The notes below the pieces were generated by a model. The model was not told the origin of the DNA and did no database searches. It was given only the letters and a program-made list of their open reading frames with translations. Shown in pieces: positions 23,440 through 35,520 of a DNA stretch of 64,000 nt. Position 1 is the first letter of the stretch, and each line of letters begins with the position of its first letter. Both the position numbers and the translations under genes were made by a program. The stretch lies in assembly GCA_003833135.1 (NCBI GenBank), contig QZLH01000269.1, positions 19,626-83,625 of the forward strand, read 5' to 3'. Origin of the DNA: Oehlia diaphana. Taxonomy: Eukaryota > Glomeromycota > Glomeromycetes > Glomerales > Glomeraceae.

Positions 23440-26400
23440 GTAAATAACGTAATTTACAATTTGAATTTTACCTGCTCGTTACATAATATATTTAGACTGA
23501 ATTTTGTCATAAAAAGAAATTAGATGTTTCTATGGTTCATTCAAAAGTATTCTGAAAAAGAATTCCTCTTATGATTTATCTCGCGTATCAGATTTTTGGA
23601 TACCGAATTTGGTATCAAATGTTTATCTCATGTTTCAAGTGATGCAAGATGTCTATTAAGGGCTGAACTAAAAATGGGACATTTTAATTGTTATTTTTCG
23701 AAAAAAATTAAATGAAATGTGGGGCATTTCATTTATGACATGCTTATTAAATTGTTAACCGCTCATTGATAATTTACAATACAGGGATTGTAGGGCGTTT
23801 ATCATAAAAATACCATAAATGTAAATATGTTAGTTATTATGTTATGCATGAATATTTTCACACGAAAGAAAAAAAAAAAAAATTAAAAAAAATCTAGAAT
23901 GATTTTATCGCGAATAATAATAATAAACATCAAAACGCCGCAATTCCGAATTCCGAAAAACAAGTTTTAGTTATCTTTTTTATCTCTCGTTCCAATAATG
24001 TAATTAAGTAATTAATGTCTTATTTATTTTCATTGTTCAAATATGTATATGAATTGCTTAATCTGTTAACATACATAATTACTATAATAACTCTAAATTA
24101 CACGCGTATAAAAATAAGATAACCGGTAACGCTTTACATTTTGCTATAGTAAATATGAGGCATTTTGCATTTGCAAAAAAAGAATTTTTTAAAAGTATAT
24201 TATTTTTAATTTATTATGAAAAAAACATTTTCTTTCGCGCACGAAAAACTTTACAAATTAATAATAAAATCTAAGAAAAATAATTTCTTGCGAATTTCGG
24301 AATTTAACATTCCGAAAATTGAGTCATATCATTATCTCGCCTTTTTTTTCAAGTCAAATTATGCCAGAAGTATATTTTTAGTATTTTCATATTATGCGGA
24401 CATTCATTGCATTCTTATTATATCATTAACCGTTCTTAATAATTACGCGCAAAGAACCTGTTGTTAATGTTTATAAATGTAAACAAATACAAAAATGTCT
24501 TTCTGATATGTGTAGAAAATATTAAAAGATTTCACAAGTCACAACATTTAAATGTTTCAAAAAAAAAAAAAATCATTCAAATTGCCCAAAATGTAAAAAA
24601 AAAAATTCTCACGGAATTTACGGAATTTCCGAAAAGTAGTTATCTTTTCTATCTTTATACCAAAAAAAAAAAATAGGTACTTATTTTCAAATGATATGTG
24701 GGAAATTTTTGATTAAAGCGTGTCAATTTAGTTTTTTACCCCAATCACCTTAATTTACCCCATCGAGTTTTTTTATTTCTTATTGTGTTGGCCAATAGTT
24801 TTTATTATATAATCCACGAATCAAAATTTTATGGAACTTTGGCTTGAAATTTGACGCAATCGATACATTTGATAACAGTATTAAACAAAGAAAATTACAA
24901 TATATTGATTTAAAGATATTCATTGAAATTGTTTGTTTTGATGCAAGTCCGTTTTTAATTGTTTGAAAGTAAAAGACAAGTAACATGTAAGAATTAAATT
25001 ACCTAATGTCATTTTCAACCGTGAAAGAAACGGTAATAGGATCAACAGTACGCTTTTACTTTCAAAAACTACTAAATTAATTTTGTAGTTGGGCGTCAAA
25101 AACTGCATCTAACAGCATATACATTAAACAAGCAGCTAAAAACTTGAATTTTTTCATAATATTTTTTTTTTAGGCATCTCAAGTACATTTTTGATAATAT
25201 TGATTGCATTATCATATTATTACCATATTTTTTTCCTTTTTTGAAGTTAAAAAGAAATCATATAGCAATAGATGAAATAATGATAAATTTAATTTTTGTT
25301 ATAAAAATGAATTAAATGAATTGAACTATCGAAAATTTTTATTGCAATAAATTTTATGAACGCGTTCGTAACAAATTAATTTTTACATTGTGCTCTCTAC
25401 TAACCATGGAAGCACATAACTCAGCAATAGACAACCAATCCAACCATGAACTCGACAGACTAAAATTACTTCTTCGACCACCTCCCCCTCAGGCTCCACC
25501 ACTTACCTCTAGAATTATATCACCAAGAGCCAAAATTCATGCTAAATTCCGTAACATGAAAAATATCCGTGGCTTTGGACCTTATGTCGATGCTTGTGGT
25601 GAACAAGCAAGAATTCATGGACTCAACTTGTCTTCAAACTATATCCGGTTTGTTGGCACTATCTTATGGAGTAAGGAACCTTCTTTTATAAAGGATGTTT
25701 ACATAACATCCGCCAGGGATGCGAGCGTTGTTATTCGTAAACATAAAACTCAATTTCTTTCGAAAGAGGAACATCACGTACGAATTTATTTTAATAATAT
25801 GAGTATCAATAATCATTATAACTAATTAAAACTTTATTTTTTAGAAGTGTTCCGAAATATGTGACAATTGCCACTAATAACACTTATTTAACGAATTGGT
25901 TGTTGTTGAGTATTATTTTTACTTTTAATATATAAAAATACGAAAGTTCTCTTTTTAGAATTAGAGTATCGGTTTGTGTGAATGAGTGGTAAATTTAAAT
26001 ACAGCACATTCTTTTATTAGAATTAGAAAACTGAGCACAATATTACATTCTTTTATGACATTAGAAAGGTTGTTAATAACTTTTGTCTCTCTTTAAACGG
26101 CATAAACGGCATACACGTAAAATTTTTTTTTTTTTTTTTTTGTACAAGTGTAATTAAATTTATATATATATGTATTAAATATAAAATTGTATTATCATAA
26201 ATATCAAAATTATATAATAAATTAAAACTACCAAGAAATTTTTTTTTTAAAAAAAAAAAAATAATAATATAACCACGTGATACCGTATCGTAAGTTATCG
26301 TGTCTTGAGAGCGAATTGTAACATTCGGTCTGATGCGTAATTACAGTAATTACATTGTTATCTTACCATTGTTTTTACGGAACGATAATTTCCTAATTTC

Positions 26401-26470
26401 CATTTTTGTATCTATTGAATTTAAAATATCACATGTTTTGTTTTTAAGCCAATACCATATTAGAAACACT
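23440..26470 (+). repeat. Tandem segmental triplication, unit 3
   Basis: The most diverged unit, with the same landmarks: TTTCAAGTGATGCA (about 23631), CATTCATTGCATTC followed by a CATTAACCGTTCTTA version (about 24402), HMG gene (25406), and ACCATATTAGAAAC (about 26453). Boundaries are approximate. Confidence 0.68.
25406..25825 (+). CDS. Small divergent HMG-box-like protein (MATA-HMG type), copy 3
   Basis: Single exon, 139 residues from the ATG at 25406. An in-frame ATG at 25388 would add six residues, but the later one aligns with the short acidic starts of the two sister genes. A Pro-rich lead (LLLRPPPPQAPPL, residues 21-33) precedes the HMG-like core at about 57-123 with YVDACGEQARIHGLNLS, FVGTILWSKEP (helix 2 with Trp) and IKDVYITSARDAS. 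The segment HVRIY is kept with synonymous codon changes relative to copies 1 and 2, and the protein then runs on 14 residues further. It has no strong basic DNA-contact surface. It is a diverged member of the triplicated set. Confidence 0.7.
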   Translation: MEAHNSAIDNQSNHELDRLKLLLRPPPPQAPPLTSRIISPRAKIHAKFRNMKNIRGFGPYVDACGEQARIHGLNLSSNYIRFVGTILWSKEPSFIKDVYITSARDASVVIRKHKTQFLSKEEHHVRIYFNNMSINNHYN

Positions 26471-27324
26471 TATTCACATAAAATTTCAAATGTATAAGCA
26501 TTCAGCCGAGTTATTTTCGGGGAATAGCATTCTCAGGGGGGGAAAGGGAAATTTTGATTACCATAAAATTCATTTTTTTTTTACAACCTGATAAAATGAA
26601 CACTGACCGGAATTCTGATTCCGCTGGTGACACTACCTACCTATGATTGTCGCACATCTGCAATAAAATTCATTGGACAGACATAACTTTACTGTCAATC
26701 ACATGTTTATTTAATTAGTTGATGCACTATCGTTTAATCATCACATGATTTAACCCTTTTAATGAACGCCTTAGAAACTCAGAAATCGTTGAAGAAATGT
26801 TATAAAGAAACTTTAATAATAATTTTTTAGCCCATTTAATCAGCCTCAACATTTTACTTTTGATTCGATAATTTTTTCGATTTGTGACCAAATTTCGGTT
26901 TTCATTTGGGTTCGCTAATCTTACCTTAAATGAGTAGATCCATGATGTCATAATGACGACATATATGAGAAAATTAAATTTGGTAGAGAGCATTTCGTCA
27001 TTATTTCCCAGTGTCATTTTTTTTTGATAATAAAACAAAATATATTTATTAATTTTTATAACTGAACATATTTATAACTTTTTAAAATCATTTTTTTTAT
27101 TTTTAATTTTTATTTTATTTTTAATTTATATTTTTTTTTTTAAAAAAAAAACTAGATTAAGAAAGGAAAAGCTAATAAAATTTATGTTCTAATAAATATT
27201 AAGGGAATTAATTAAAAAAGGGAATAAATTATAATCATAAGAACATCGCGAAGAATGTTATTTACATAGTAAGTAAGTGAGGGGGGATAGATTATATATA
27301 TATATTTATAATAATATACTAATA

Positions 27325-27360
<36 letters not shown>

Positions 27361-27716
27361 CCTTATTTACAGCATACTCATGTGACAGTTGAACAAAAGA
27401 TTATCTTAATTTAAAACGGTATATTAAAAATTTGGCGTATTTATGCAACATATTAAACTTCCATATAATGAAAAAAAGGATGAAGCATAATTTTTTTTTT
27501 TTGTCTTTTCACCAAGTAAATGGTTTTAATTGGCTCAAAGACAATTACTCTTTTTTTTTTTGATTTTAATAAATATATATATATATATAATGAATATTTT
27601 CATTATTTTAAATGTTTTTTAAAAATTTTTCGTGACCGTCCTGCGATAAAAAAATATTACGATATTTTATAGACAAAGCAAAGAAATATTGATATTATAA
27701 ACGATCGCTTTTTTTT
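25826..27716. other. Intergenic
   Basis: Tail of triplication unit 3 followed by A+T-rich sequence with T-tract/A-tract pairs at 26239-26261, 27130-27150 and 27325-27360. The 103-residue open frame 26727-27038 (minus) is Lys/Arg-rich in its second half but has no family features and is not called. Confidence 0.5.
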
Positions 27717-28232
27717 TTATCCTTTATATGCAGGAGTATCAGGGAAAGAAGAATTCGCATTTTGAAAATCATTAGAATTTGCTTCGTTTTCAAGATTTTT
27801 CAAAATTTTATTTTCTTTGCTTTCACTTTGTTCCTTCAATTCGATTTTAGGGATTTTCTGCTCTTTATCACGATTACCGAATAAACGAACTCCTAATTGA
27901 GAGGAGAAACAAAGCAATTCATCGACGCTCATTTTAGATAAATTGACCGAACCAAAAGCGGACGGAGAGGGAGAATTGGTTTTTTGAATCAAAGCTGTCG
28001 CTTTGACAGTTTTATTAAGTTTTTCAACTAAACTTTCAATTCTTTCAAATCTAGCATTCAAAATATTGATATAATCATTATTTTGATCACATTTATAACA
28101 ATTTTCACTGTTTATTTTATTCCTATTATAAGGGTAAGTATTCGCTCTTCTTGATTGTCTTCTATTTGATGATGGTGATCGTCTTGATTGTTCATTTTTC
28201 AATGATTTTACGATATTCATTTTTGATTGCAT
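27717..28232 (-). CDS. Hypothetical basic protein with short coiled coil
   Basis: Single exon, 171 residues, not recognised. The first 45 residues are basic and Ser/Arg/Asn-rich (RRSPSSNRRQSRRANTYPY). A CYKCDQ pair follows, then a probable coiled coil at about 50-80 (LNARFERIESLVEKLNKTV). A conserved-looking block, VNLSKMSVDELLCFSSQLG, lies at about 97-115, and the C-terminus is Lys/Glu/Asn-rich. Base composition is clearly richer in G+C than the flanks and the frame is open with an ATG near the expected position, so I think it is real. A second in-frame ATG is four codons downstream (M5). No neighbours suggest a role. Confidence 0.6.
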   Translation of the reverse strand: MQSKMNIVKSLKNEQSRRSPSSNRRQSRRANTYPYNRNKINSENCYKCDQNNDYINILNARFERIESLVEKLNKTVKATALIQKTNSPSPSAFGSVNLSKMSVDELLCFSSQLGVRLFGNRDKEQKIPKIELKEQSESKENKILKNLENEANSNDFQNANSSFPDTPAYKG

Positions 28233-28643
28233 TTTTTTTAAGAGGAAAAAATTATTTTTGTTTTAAGAAAAAGTGTGAAGAGGTACCAAAATAATTGCTT
28301 CTGATATATTATTTAGATTTTTGCAGATAAAATTTTTAAAATCTTTCTTTTTTTTTTTTATCTTTGACTTGTAACTTACTTTTTGAAAATGGGGGGTATT
28401 GATGCGTATTTATAGTTTTTTTTGCTATATTCATGTGTAACAAATGTGAACATGCTTGTAACTAGTGTAACTGACGTAAAAATTGTGATACATATAACAT
28501 TTAAACACATCATATTTTTATTAATAGGTCGGCTGATCCTTCTGAATTTGAGATCTTTATTTAATTAATACATATTTTTAAATAGTATAAAATAAATTAT
28601 AATAAATAAATATATTATTTATATATAAAAAAAATTAGATGAC

Positions 28644-28719
<76 letters not shown>
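28644..28719. repeat. Long poly-A tract
   Basis: About 76 bases of A with a single interruption. It could be the tail of a retroposed sequence or a slippage expansion. No retrotransposed gene was recognised on its 5' side. Confidence 0.8.
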
Positions 28720-28722
<3 letters not shown>

Positions 28723-31700
28723 TTAACACCATAATAATATATTTATTAAAAAATGATATTCTAAATCGAAAGGAATATTATATTTTAATAATATCCCACG
28801 TGAAAAAATAATTAAGCGTGAAAAAAATATTCGAGTACCAAACTATAAATAAAATAAAATTTTTATTTTTCCTTGTATTGTAAAAACTAACAATTCTCCG
28901 ATTGTTTTTTTTTTTTTGCGGAAATAAATCCCGACAAAAAAATCAATAATATTAATAATATTAAATTATTATATTATATTATCGCACATTTCGGTATATA
29001 CCAGATGATTTTCAAACGATGTGCTGTCTACGATTATTTATGATTGGATGAGATTTTAATGCCTTTATAAACAAATTTGATCTGGAAAATACCAAGAAAA
29101 AGTTTGTCTTGGCAATCAAAAAGTACTTTAATTGTTCCATTGTTTGATTTATTTTTGGAAATTGAGTTTAGTATGTTTACGATCAAGTTGATTTACTGGA
29201 CCGTCAAAGTGGCGGGTAAAGCCTCATTCACGTGATATTTTTGGCTCATGGATTTTTCTAGCGTTTAAGAAACTTTCTAGCATTTGACCAAAATAGGAAA
29301 TCAGCGAAATCTTTGTCTACCTTGATGAGAAATAAAAACCTTTAATTAAAATAGACCTATTTGACCCCGTTTTAGAATCCCCTGTTAGAGAAGCAAGATT
29401 ATTTCATCATTTTAATGCCCCCCTTTTTTTTTTGAACCGAAACTAATATTCGAAACTAACTCAATTATTACTCAGCAAAAAAGTGATACAGTTTTGTTCG
29501 GTTCAGAATGTTTGAGAAGTTTGAAGCAAAAAATCATGAAAAAGTCACGACATTATTTTGCATAATACGGATTTGCGGAAATTTTTTTCGGTCGGTTATT
29601 TGACATTTGTGCACTAATTTAGTAGTCACCTATAGTTCCCGATTATTTTTGATAACAATGATATTCGTGATCTTCATGTGGCAAAGTGGCTTAAATTTAT
29701 TTTCCAAATATAGTAACAAAAAGCGGATTGGTATGAGGCTCATATGGCTCATAATTTATTTTTGATACTAATTGTGGCAGACAATTGTGGCTTGATTGGG
29801 GGTGATGCATGATCCATGTGATGCTATATTGATAATGGCTCATTTCACATGAAAAAAAAAGAAATAAAGGAAAGAGACAACGGGTTATAATAACAAATGA
29901 GAAAATTAAGGAAAAATTTAAAAAGTCTATTTCAATGAAGTGAAACTAAAACATGTAAAATATGCGTTGAAAAAGCGAAAAGAAAAAAACAAAAATAATC
30001 CGAAAAGCGAAAAGAAAAAAAAAAAAAAAATTGAGTTATAATATTTTTCTTATCGTCATAAGCTTATCGGTATGATTGTTTTGATTCCATCGTGGAAATA
30101 CAAATTACTAAAATGGAAATTTCAATAATAATTTTTTTTTAAAAGATCCTTTCCAAATTAATCTAATTGAAGTAAGATAATGTAATTATAACCGATATTT
30201 CTATTAAAGAGTTTAATTGTACGACAAATACGACAGTATTCCAAAATTAGAAACCAATGACGATTTGTTTGTTATTCGTTTCACTTTTATCCATCGGACT
30301 TCGGTATAATTTCTTTTTTTTTTTTAAAAAAAAATATGGATTTACATAATGAATTAGGAAAAGAAAAAATTCTTTTTTTTCTGTTACAAGAAATTTTAAA
30401 TTGTGTCATTATTTTTTTTGAAAAAAAAAAATAATTAAAATTATTACGTAAAAAAATCTAAAATAACGGAAAAATCAAATAATAAAATAATAAAATATCT
30501 CAACTGTTAAATAAATGGTGTAATCAAAATTAAGGAAACGTTGCCTTTCGAAATGATTAAAATGGAAATGGGCTTTTTTATCCTTATTTTATTGGTTAAT
30601 AATTTAATAATTTGATTTAATTTAAATCAATACTGCGATTACTTTGGTATTACTAATCATGATAATGACTTTACTATTAAAATTTTAGCATGTAAATGTA
30701 GATGTATTAAAAAAGAAATTTAAGTGCAATAAGCCACTTTTCAAATTTAAAAAAACTTTTTATAATTTTTTATAATTGAAATTGATATAAACGGAAATTT
30801 TCTTGAAAATACAACGTAAACATAAATAAAGATATTCATGTATTTTCCCTAAAAGTTTTCCGAAATTGTCACACCTTTCTGGTGACAAATTGTATGGACT
30901 GGTCCAGACCTTTTGATTTAAATAACGATGCCGTAGTAATTCTGTAGTATACCGTAAATGGCACATCCGGTGACTCGGAAAACTTTTTCGTACGAGAATT
31001 GTATTTGAAAGGGTTTACGCGTAATATCCGTACGATATTATAATATATGGGAGAATTTTTTTTTTTGATTTTTTTATTAAATAGAAGGTAATAATAATAG
31101 AATAATAATAGTAAAAATTCCTGAAAAAAAATAAAAAATTTGAAAATAATTTCTTTTCGAAAAAATCGACGCGAGAATCAAAAAATAAATAAATAAATAA
31201 ATAAATAAAATTAAAAATAAAACAAACAAATTTTTTATTCTTTTCAATTCCGAAAATATTCTAGTAAATTCTTATTTTTTCGTTTGTTAGTGGCTGTATC
31301 TAATCTGTAAGGCATAGTTGACAGTTTACATTATTATTCATTATTATTATTTATTACATAATTAAATTATGAAATTTCGGTAAAATTTCTAAAAATAAAA
31401 AAATTTTCCCTTCATCAAATAAATAACAATGAATTTTTACATTCTATAAATACAACAATAAACCTTATTTTCCGTAGACATTTTCATTGGGAAAATATTT
31501 TACCTTGGATTTATTTTTATTTTTATTTTTTTAGACGATCTTTCATATAAATGGTCTTTTTTTTTGATTAGCCCTCAATTTTTTAAACAAGTGTGGTGCA
31601 AATAATAAAGCGCTAAGTACATAAATTTGACAAATTGGGTATTAATAATTCGATTTTACTATATTTATCACAAAAAAAAATTTCCTAAAAGGAAACAAAA

Positions 31701-32325
31701 TAAGAAAAGATATTCTCGCTCGTTTTTTATTGGTTAGAGGTATAAAAACAAATACACCGGCCGATGACCTTACTAATATTTTTATCTTTTTCTTCGAGGA
31801 ATTTTTTTGTCACAAGGGAAAAAAATGCATGCAATATAAAAAAAAAAAAAAAGAAGAAAAGAAATTATTGAAAAATAATTATTCATCTTTGTTATCATTT
31901 CAATTCGGGTCGGGTAATCCCAAATTCTCCTAATTCAACAACGTATTATTATTTGACTTTATTAAAAAAAAAAAAGAAAAAAGAAAATATCAAAGAAAGG
32001 ATAATATGCGTGAATATAATAGTAAAAGGAAATTTTAATCGTATTGTTTTTATTTTTTTCTAGATTTTATTTACTTTGCAAATAAAAATGTTTTAAATGT
32101 TATTATTAGGTTACAATTACATTAATTCTAATTGTATACAAACATATCCCGCATTTGTATCACATATTTTTTTTTTTTTTTGCGATTTTTTCTTTGATTT
32201 GCAAAAAGTTTTCTATTTATATCAGAAAACCAAAAAAAAATGATTCGTTCATTTGTCAAATTAAATGCATCTAATTTAGTTGTGTCACAAGAAACATTTT
32301 TCGAAAAAAAAAAATTGACCATTTC

Positions 32326-32349
32326 GGTTCGGTTCGGTTCGGTTCGGGT
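32326..32349. repeat. GGTTC pentanucleotide run
   Basis: About five tandem GGTTC units ending in GGGT. A similar TTCGGGTCGGGT occurs near 31905. Confidence 0.75.
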
Positions 32350-32840
32350 AATTTATAGACATTTTTTTACTGTTAAACGGGAATTATCGTATTAGATAGT
32401 TTTTTAATATTTGCAGGAATTAATTTTACGGCGGATGAATGCAAATTATAGTAATTTGAACGTAAATGTTTTCTTTTCTATAATTAATTTGCTTAAAAAT
32501 ATTTTCAAATTTAAAAAAAAAAATTTTTTTTTGCAATTCTTGTTTATTTAATATAGTTTTGATTGTTGTAATATTTATCGTAAAAATTTCTATAATAAAA
32601 TCTTTTCGATAAGCGTAACTGGAATTTTCTTATTTCCTGCTTTATTTTATTTTTCACATATCCATTTTCACTTATTGTTCTTATGATTCTAGTAATCTTT
32701 TACATGTTAATGAAATAATTATATTTTGCATTTAATCATAGTTACATAATCTTAAATAACCAAATAGAATCATGTAATCAATAACTCTGTAATCGTTTTT
32801 TTTTTTTTCATATTAAAAAAGCCAAGAATCTTTTGAAACT

Positions 32841-32950
32841 TTTACACATGCTAAATGCCGTCAATCGGACTCTGAATCTTAAAATTTACACATACCAAAT
32901 ACCGTCAATCGGACTTTGACCCTTAAAATTTACACGCTAAATGCCTGGCT
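32841..32950. repeat. 44-base tandem repeat, about 2.4 copies
   Basis: Copies start TTTACAC at 32841, 32885 and 32929, each 44 bases apart. The unit includes CCGTCAATCGGACT. The third copy is partial. Confidence 0.75.
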
Positions 32951-33031
32951 AAAATTGTAGCTAATCTCAAATTTGATCATACCATTTATTTATTGTTCTT
33001 AGTAATACACTATTTTGAAAATCTTTAAAAA

Positions 33032-33069
<38 letters not shown>

Positions 33070-33499
33070 CTATGGGAAGTAGTTCTGAAATTTTTAATAG
33101 AAAAAAAAGCAAGTCCATACTTTTGTACGAACTTTTTAACTATACAATCCTCTATTTACAATAGATTTAATATGAGAATTTAAATTTAAGAAAAGATATC
33201 CATATATCAAAGATACTATATTGATAAAACAGTCGTGCGTAAAAACACTTTGCTTTATTTAATTTAAAAAATATCCTATATATGAAAAAATAATGAAAAT
33301 ATCAGGAAGAATCCAAGTAATATGAAATAATTAACGTAACGTGTAAAAAAAGTCCAAGATTGTTGCTCTGAGAAGTACATCTTATTATTAGGGACATAGA
33401 AAATGATACGTTTTAAATTCTTATGAAAAAAAGTGATTTATTAATAAAAAATATTTTTTTTAGAAAAGTGAATAATTTTGCAATGATTATTGAAATCTT

Positions 33500-34213
33500 T
33501 TATTGAGTTATGTTGAGGTGGTTGTCTTCAAGCAATCTCTTGACTTCGTCGTACTGGATAAAGGAGGTCCTTAATTCATCAGATAAAGAATTCCACAGTT
33601 CATTCGCTTTCGCAACTCTTTCTTGGTGTGATATGTTTGGGAATTCTTCATCTAGAATTTTCTTGTAAAAACTATGATAGTATGTTGAAAAGCCATATTG
33701 CCAATTTATTGTTTCATTAAGAGGACGAAGCGGAAGTTGACGTTGACAGTCTTCCGAATGAGTAAGATAACCAAAGATATTTATACAATTGTTTTTATAT
33801 TTTTTAATCCGCGCAAACGCGAGACATCCAACAAACTTGTAAATTTGTCTTGATTTTCGAGCTTTTGAGTTACCATTTTTTAGTCTTAAGCTTGCATCAC
33901 TTCCACAACAACATTGTAAAAGACAAATACCCTTAGCTTTATTACTATAACGCACTTTCCATTTGCGCTCCGGCTTATTTTCAAGTATAAGATTATGCAC
34001 CTTCAAGAAGGAAGTAGCGTCTTTTTGTGACTCCCATTTTCTATCAGTAAACTTAGAAACTGGGAGAGAACATAATTGTTCTTTTTGTTTTTGGGTTAAA
34101 ATAAGGTGTGAAGAAATTTTTAACATTTTAGATTGTAGGTCTCTGATTAAGAGTGAAAGCTTTTTTGTATTGAATTTTGGTTTCAAGTATGGAAATAATA
34201 GTATTTCATTCAT
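33500..34213 (-). CDS. FAR1-like Cys/His domain fused to an HMG-box-like domain
   Basis: Single exon, 237 residues. Residues about 60-160 resemble the FAR1/WRKY-GCM1-type zinc-binding head found in MULE transposases and their derivatives: WESQKDATSFLKVHNL, then a Cys cluster (LLQCCCG), VGCLAFARIKKYK and a closing GYLTHSEDCQ. Residues about 178-230 resemble an HMG box (FSTYYHSFYKKILDEEFPN, then ANELWNSLSDELRTSFI) and match the clear HMG box of the gene at 42850-43392 closely (both have FYKKILD followed by E[FY]P). Two DNA-binding modules in one chain suggest a transposon-derived regulator, but the catalytic transposase part is absent. Domain names are by pattern only. The start is the first ATG; an upstream exon cannot be excluded. 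Confidence 0.68.
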   Translation of the reverse strand: MNEILLFPYLKPKFNTKKLSLLIRDLQSKMLKISSHLILTQKQKEQLCSLPVSKFTDRKWESQKDATSFLKVHNLILENKPERKWKVRYSNKAKGICLLQCCCGSDASLRLKNGNSKARKSRQIYKFVGCLAFARIKKYKNNCINIFGYLTHSEDCQRQLPLRPLNETINWQYGFSTYYHSFYKKILDEEFPNISHQERVAKANELWNSLSDELRTSFIQYDEVKRLLEDNHLNITQ

Positions 34214-34917
34214 TCCATCATTCCATACATAGAAAAATATACTACCTCAAAAATTTTCGAGTACATCAATTTTGTTTAATTGATTTGTGATCTAAAATTC
34301 ATCGTAAGATTGTGTGTAACCTAAATTAACAAATTCAGGTATAAGGAAAACAGCCCAATCGTTATTTCTCACGAGATTTTCACGTGATATTCATACATAC
34401 GACCAGTGACATCAAATTTCACTATCACGTGACAGTGTAAAATGTTCATCACAGACATTACACCCTCTACTGTTCACGTTGAAATCCCTAACTCTTGGAT
34501 CATGATATTTTCTTACTTTTTATCTTTAACACCAAACTGGGGATATGATTGGCTTAAATACTTTGGTTAAAGTGTTGAATATTAACAACAAAACAACCCT
34601 ATGAAAAAAAATTCTAGACAAATCTGGATAATAGAACCAGACAAATACTATTCATCGGACAACTTCTGGATAATAAAACTGGACAAATACTGGACATGAG
34701 AAAATTTCGGCTGGACAAATTCCGGACATGAAAAAATTCTGGACATAATCCAGACAATAGCTTTCAAAAATGGAATAATTAAAAATTAAAAAAATGCAAT
34801 AACACAAAATTGATGCTTGAAACTTCCCCCTGACGTTAATAAGTAAACTTGGAGAGCAACTAAAAATACTATCTATAATGTTAATTAAACTTTGAATAAT
34901 TGATAGTAAAGTCAGGT
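34214..34917. other. Intergenic
   Basis: No gene. The block 34614-34765 repeats CTGGACAAAT/GGACATGA motifs in a degenerate way, similar in style to subterminal repeats of DNA transposons. Confidence 0.5.
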
Positions 34918-35520
34918 TACGGTACATTTCGCTGAAACCCATTTCGCTGAAGCCATTTCGCCAAAGGAATATTTCACCAAAGGGATATTTCGCAGAAAGG
35001 ACATTTCACCGAAAGTGCATTTTATCGAATCTATTTCACCGAATCGTTCATTTTGCTGAAAATGGTATTGATTAACATTTTATGAAAAATATTCATCACG
35101 CAATGAAAATAAAAAAATAAATTACTTTTAGAGAGCCTTTTTTTTCCAGGACATTATCACTTTAATATTCAAGTAACTGATATTAATTTCTAAGCAATAA
35201 ATAAATAACTTTGAAATTTCTAAAAACATTTATTCATGAAAAAGTAAGTAAAAAAGATTAATGTATTATAAACAACGAGATAAATTTAATAAAGATCATG
35301 CGATTAAAAAATTTTTCTCAATGGAATTGACATTTAATTGACTTTTAAAGTTCCTTTTACCAAAGATGACTATGCCAATTGCATGAATGCTTGAAAACTT
35401 TTATTACAGGCAACAATTTATTGTTGAAATTTAATATAACATATTTATCCATATACAGTAATAACAGTATCTTTACTCTTACAGTAGTTATATAGTAGTA
35501 ATTCACGTCAAACGGTCAAC

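Larger units (their letters stand above)
20298..25405. other. Intergenic between HMG genes 2 and 3
   Basis: 5.1 kb with no supported gene. It contains the tail of unit 2, two CCCTATAAA-type MITEs, the 21553-21718 repeat and hairpin cluster, a GCGTCAGATGACG inverted motif near 22076-22136 (related to the MITE at 48114), and the head of unit 3. Open frames at 24216-24676 and 24780-25108 sit in the duplicated flanks and are not conserved in the sister units. Confidence 0.55.
28233..33499. other. Long intergenic desert
   Basis: 5.3 kb with no supported gene. It holds a 76-base poly-A run (28644-28719), a (GGTTC)n-type pentanucleotide run at about 32326-32349, a 44-base tandem repeat (32841-32950) and a (TA)n run near 33038-33067. 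Open frames at 30760, 31730 and 32128 are short, low-complexity and unsupported. Confidence 0.5.

Noticed and set aside
26727..27038. 103-residue minus-strand frame
   Set aside because: Basic low-complexity sequence, an internal donor-like site, and no recognisable domain.
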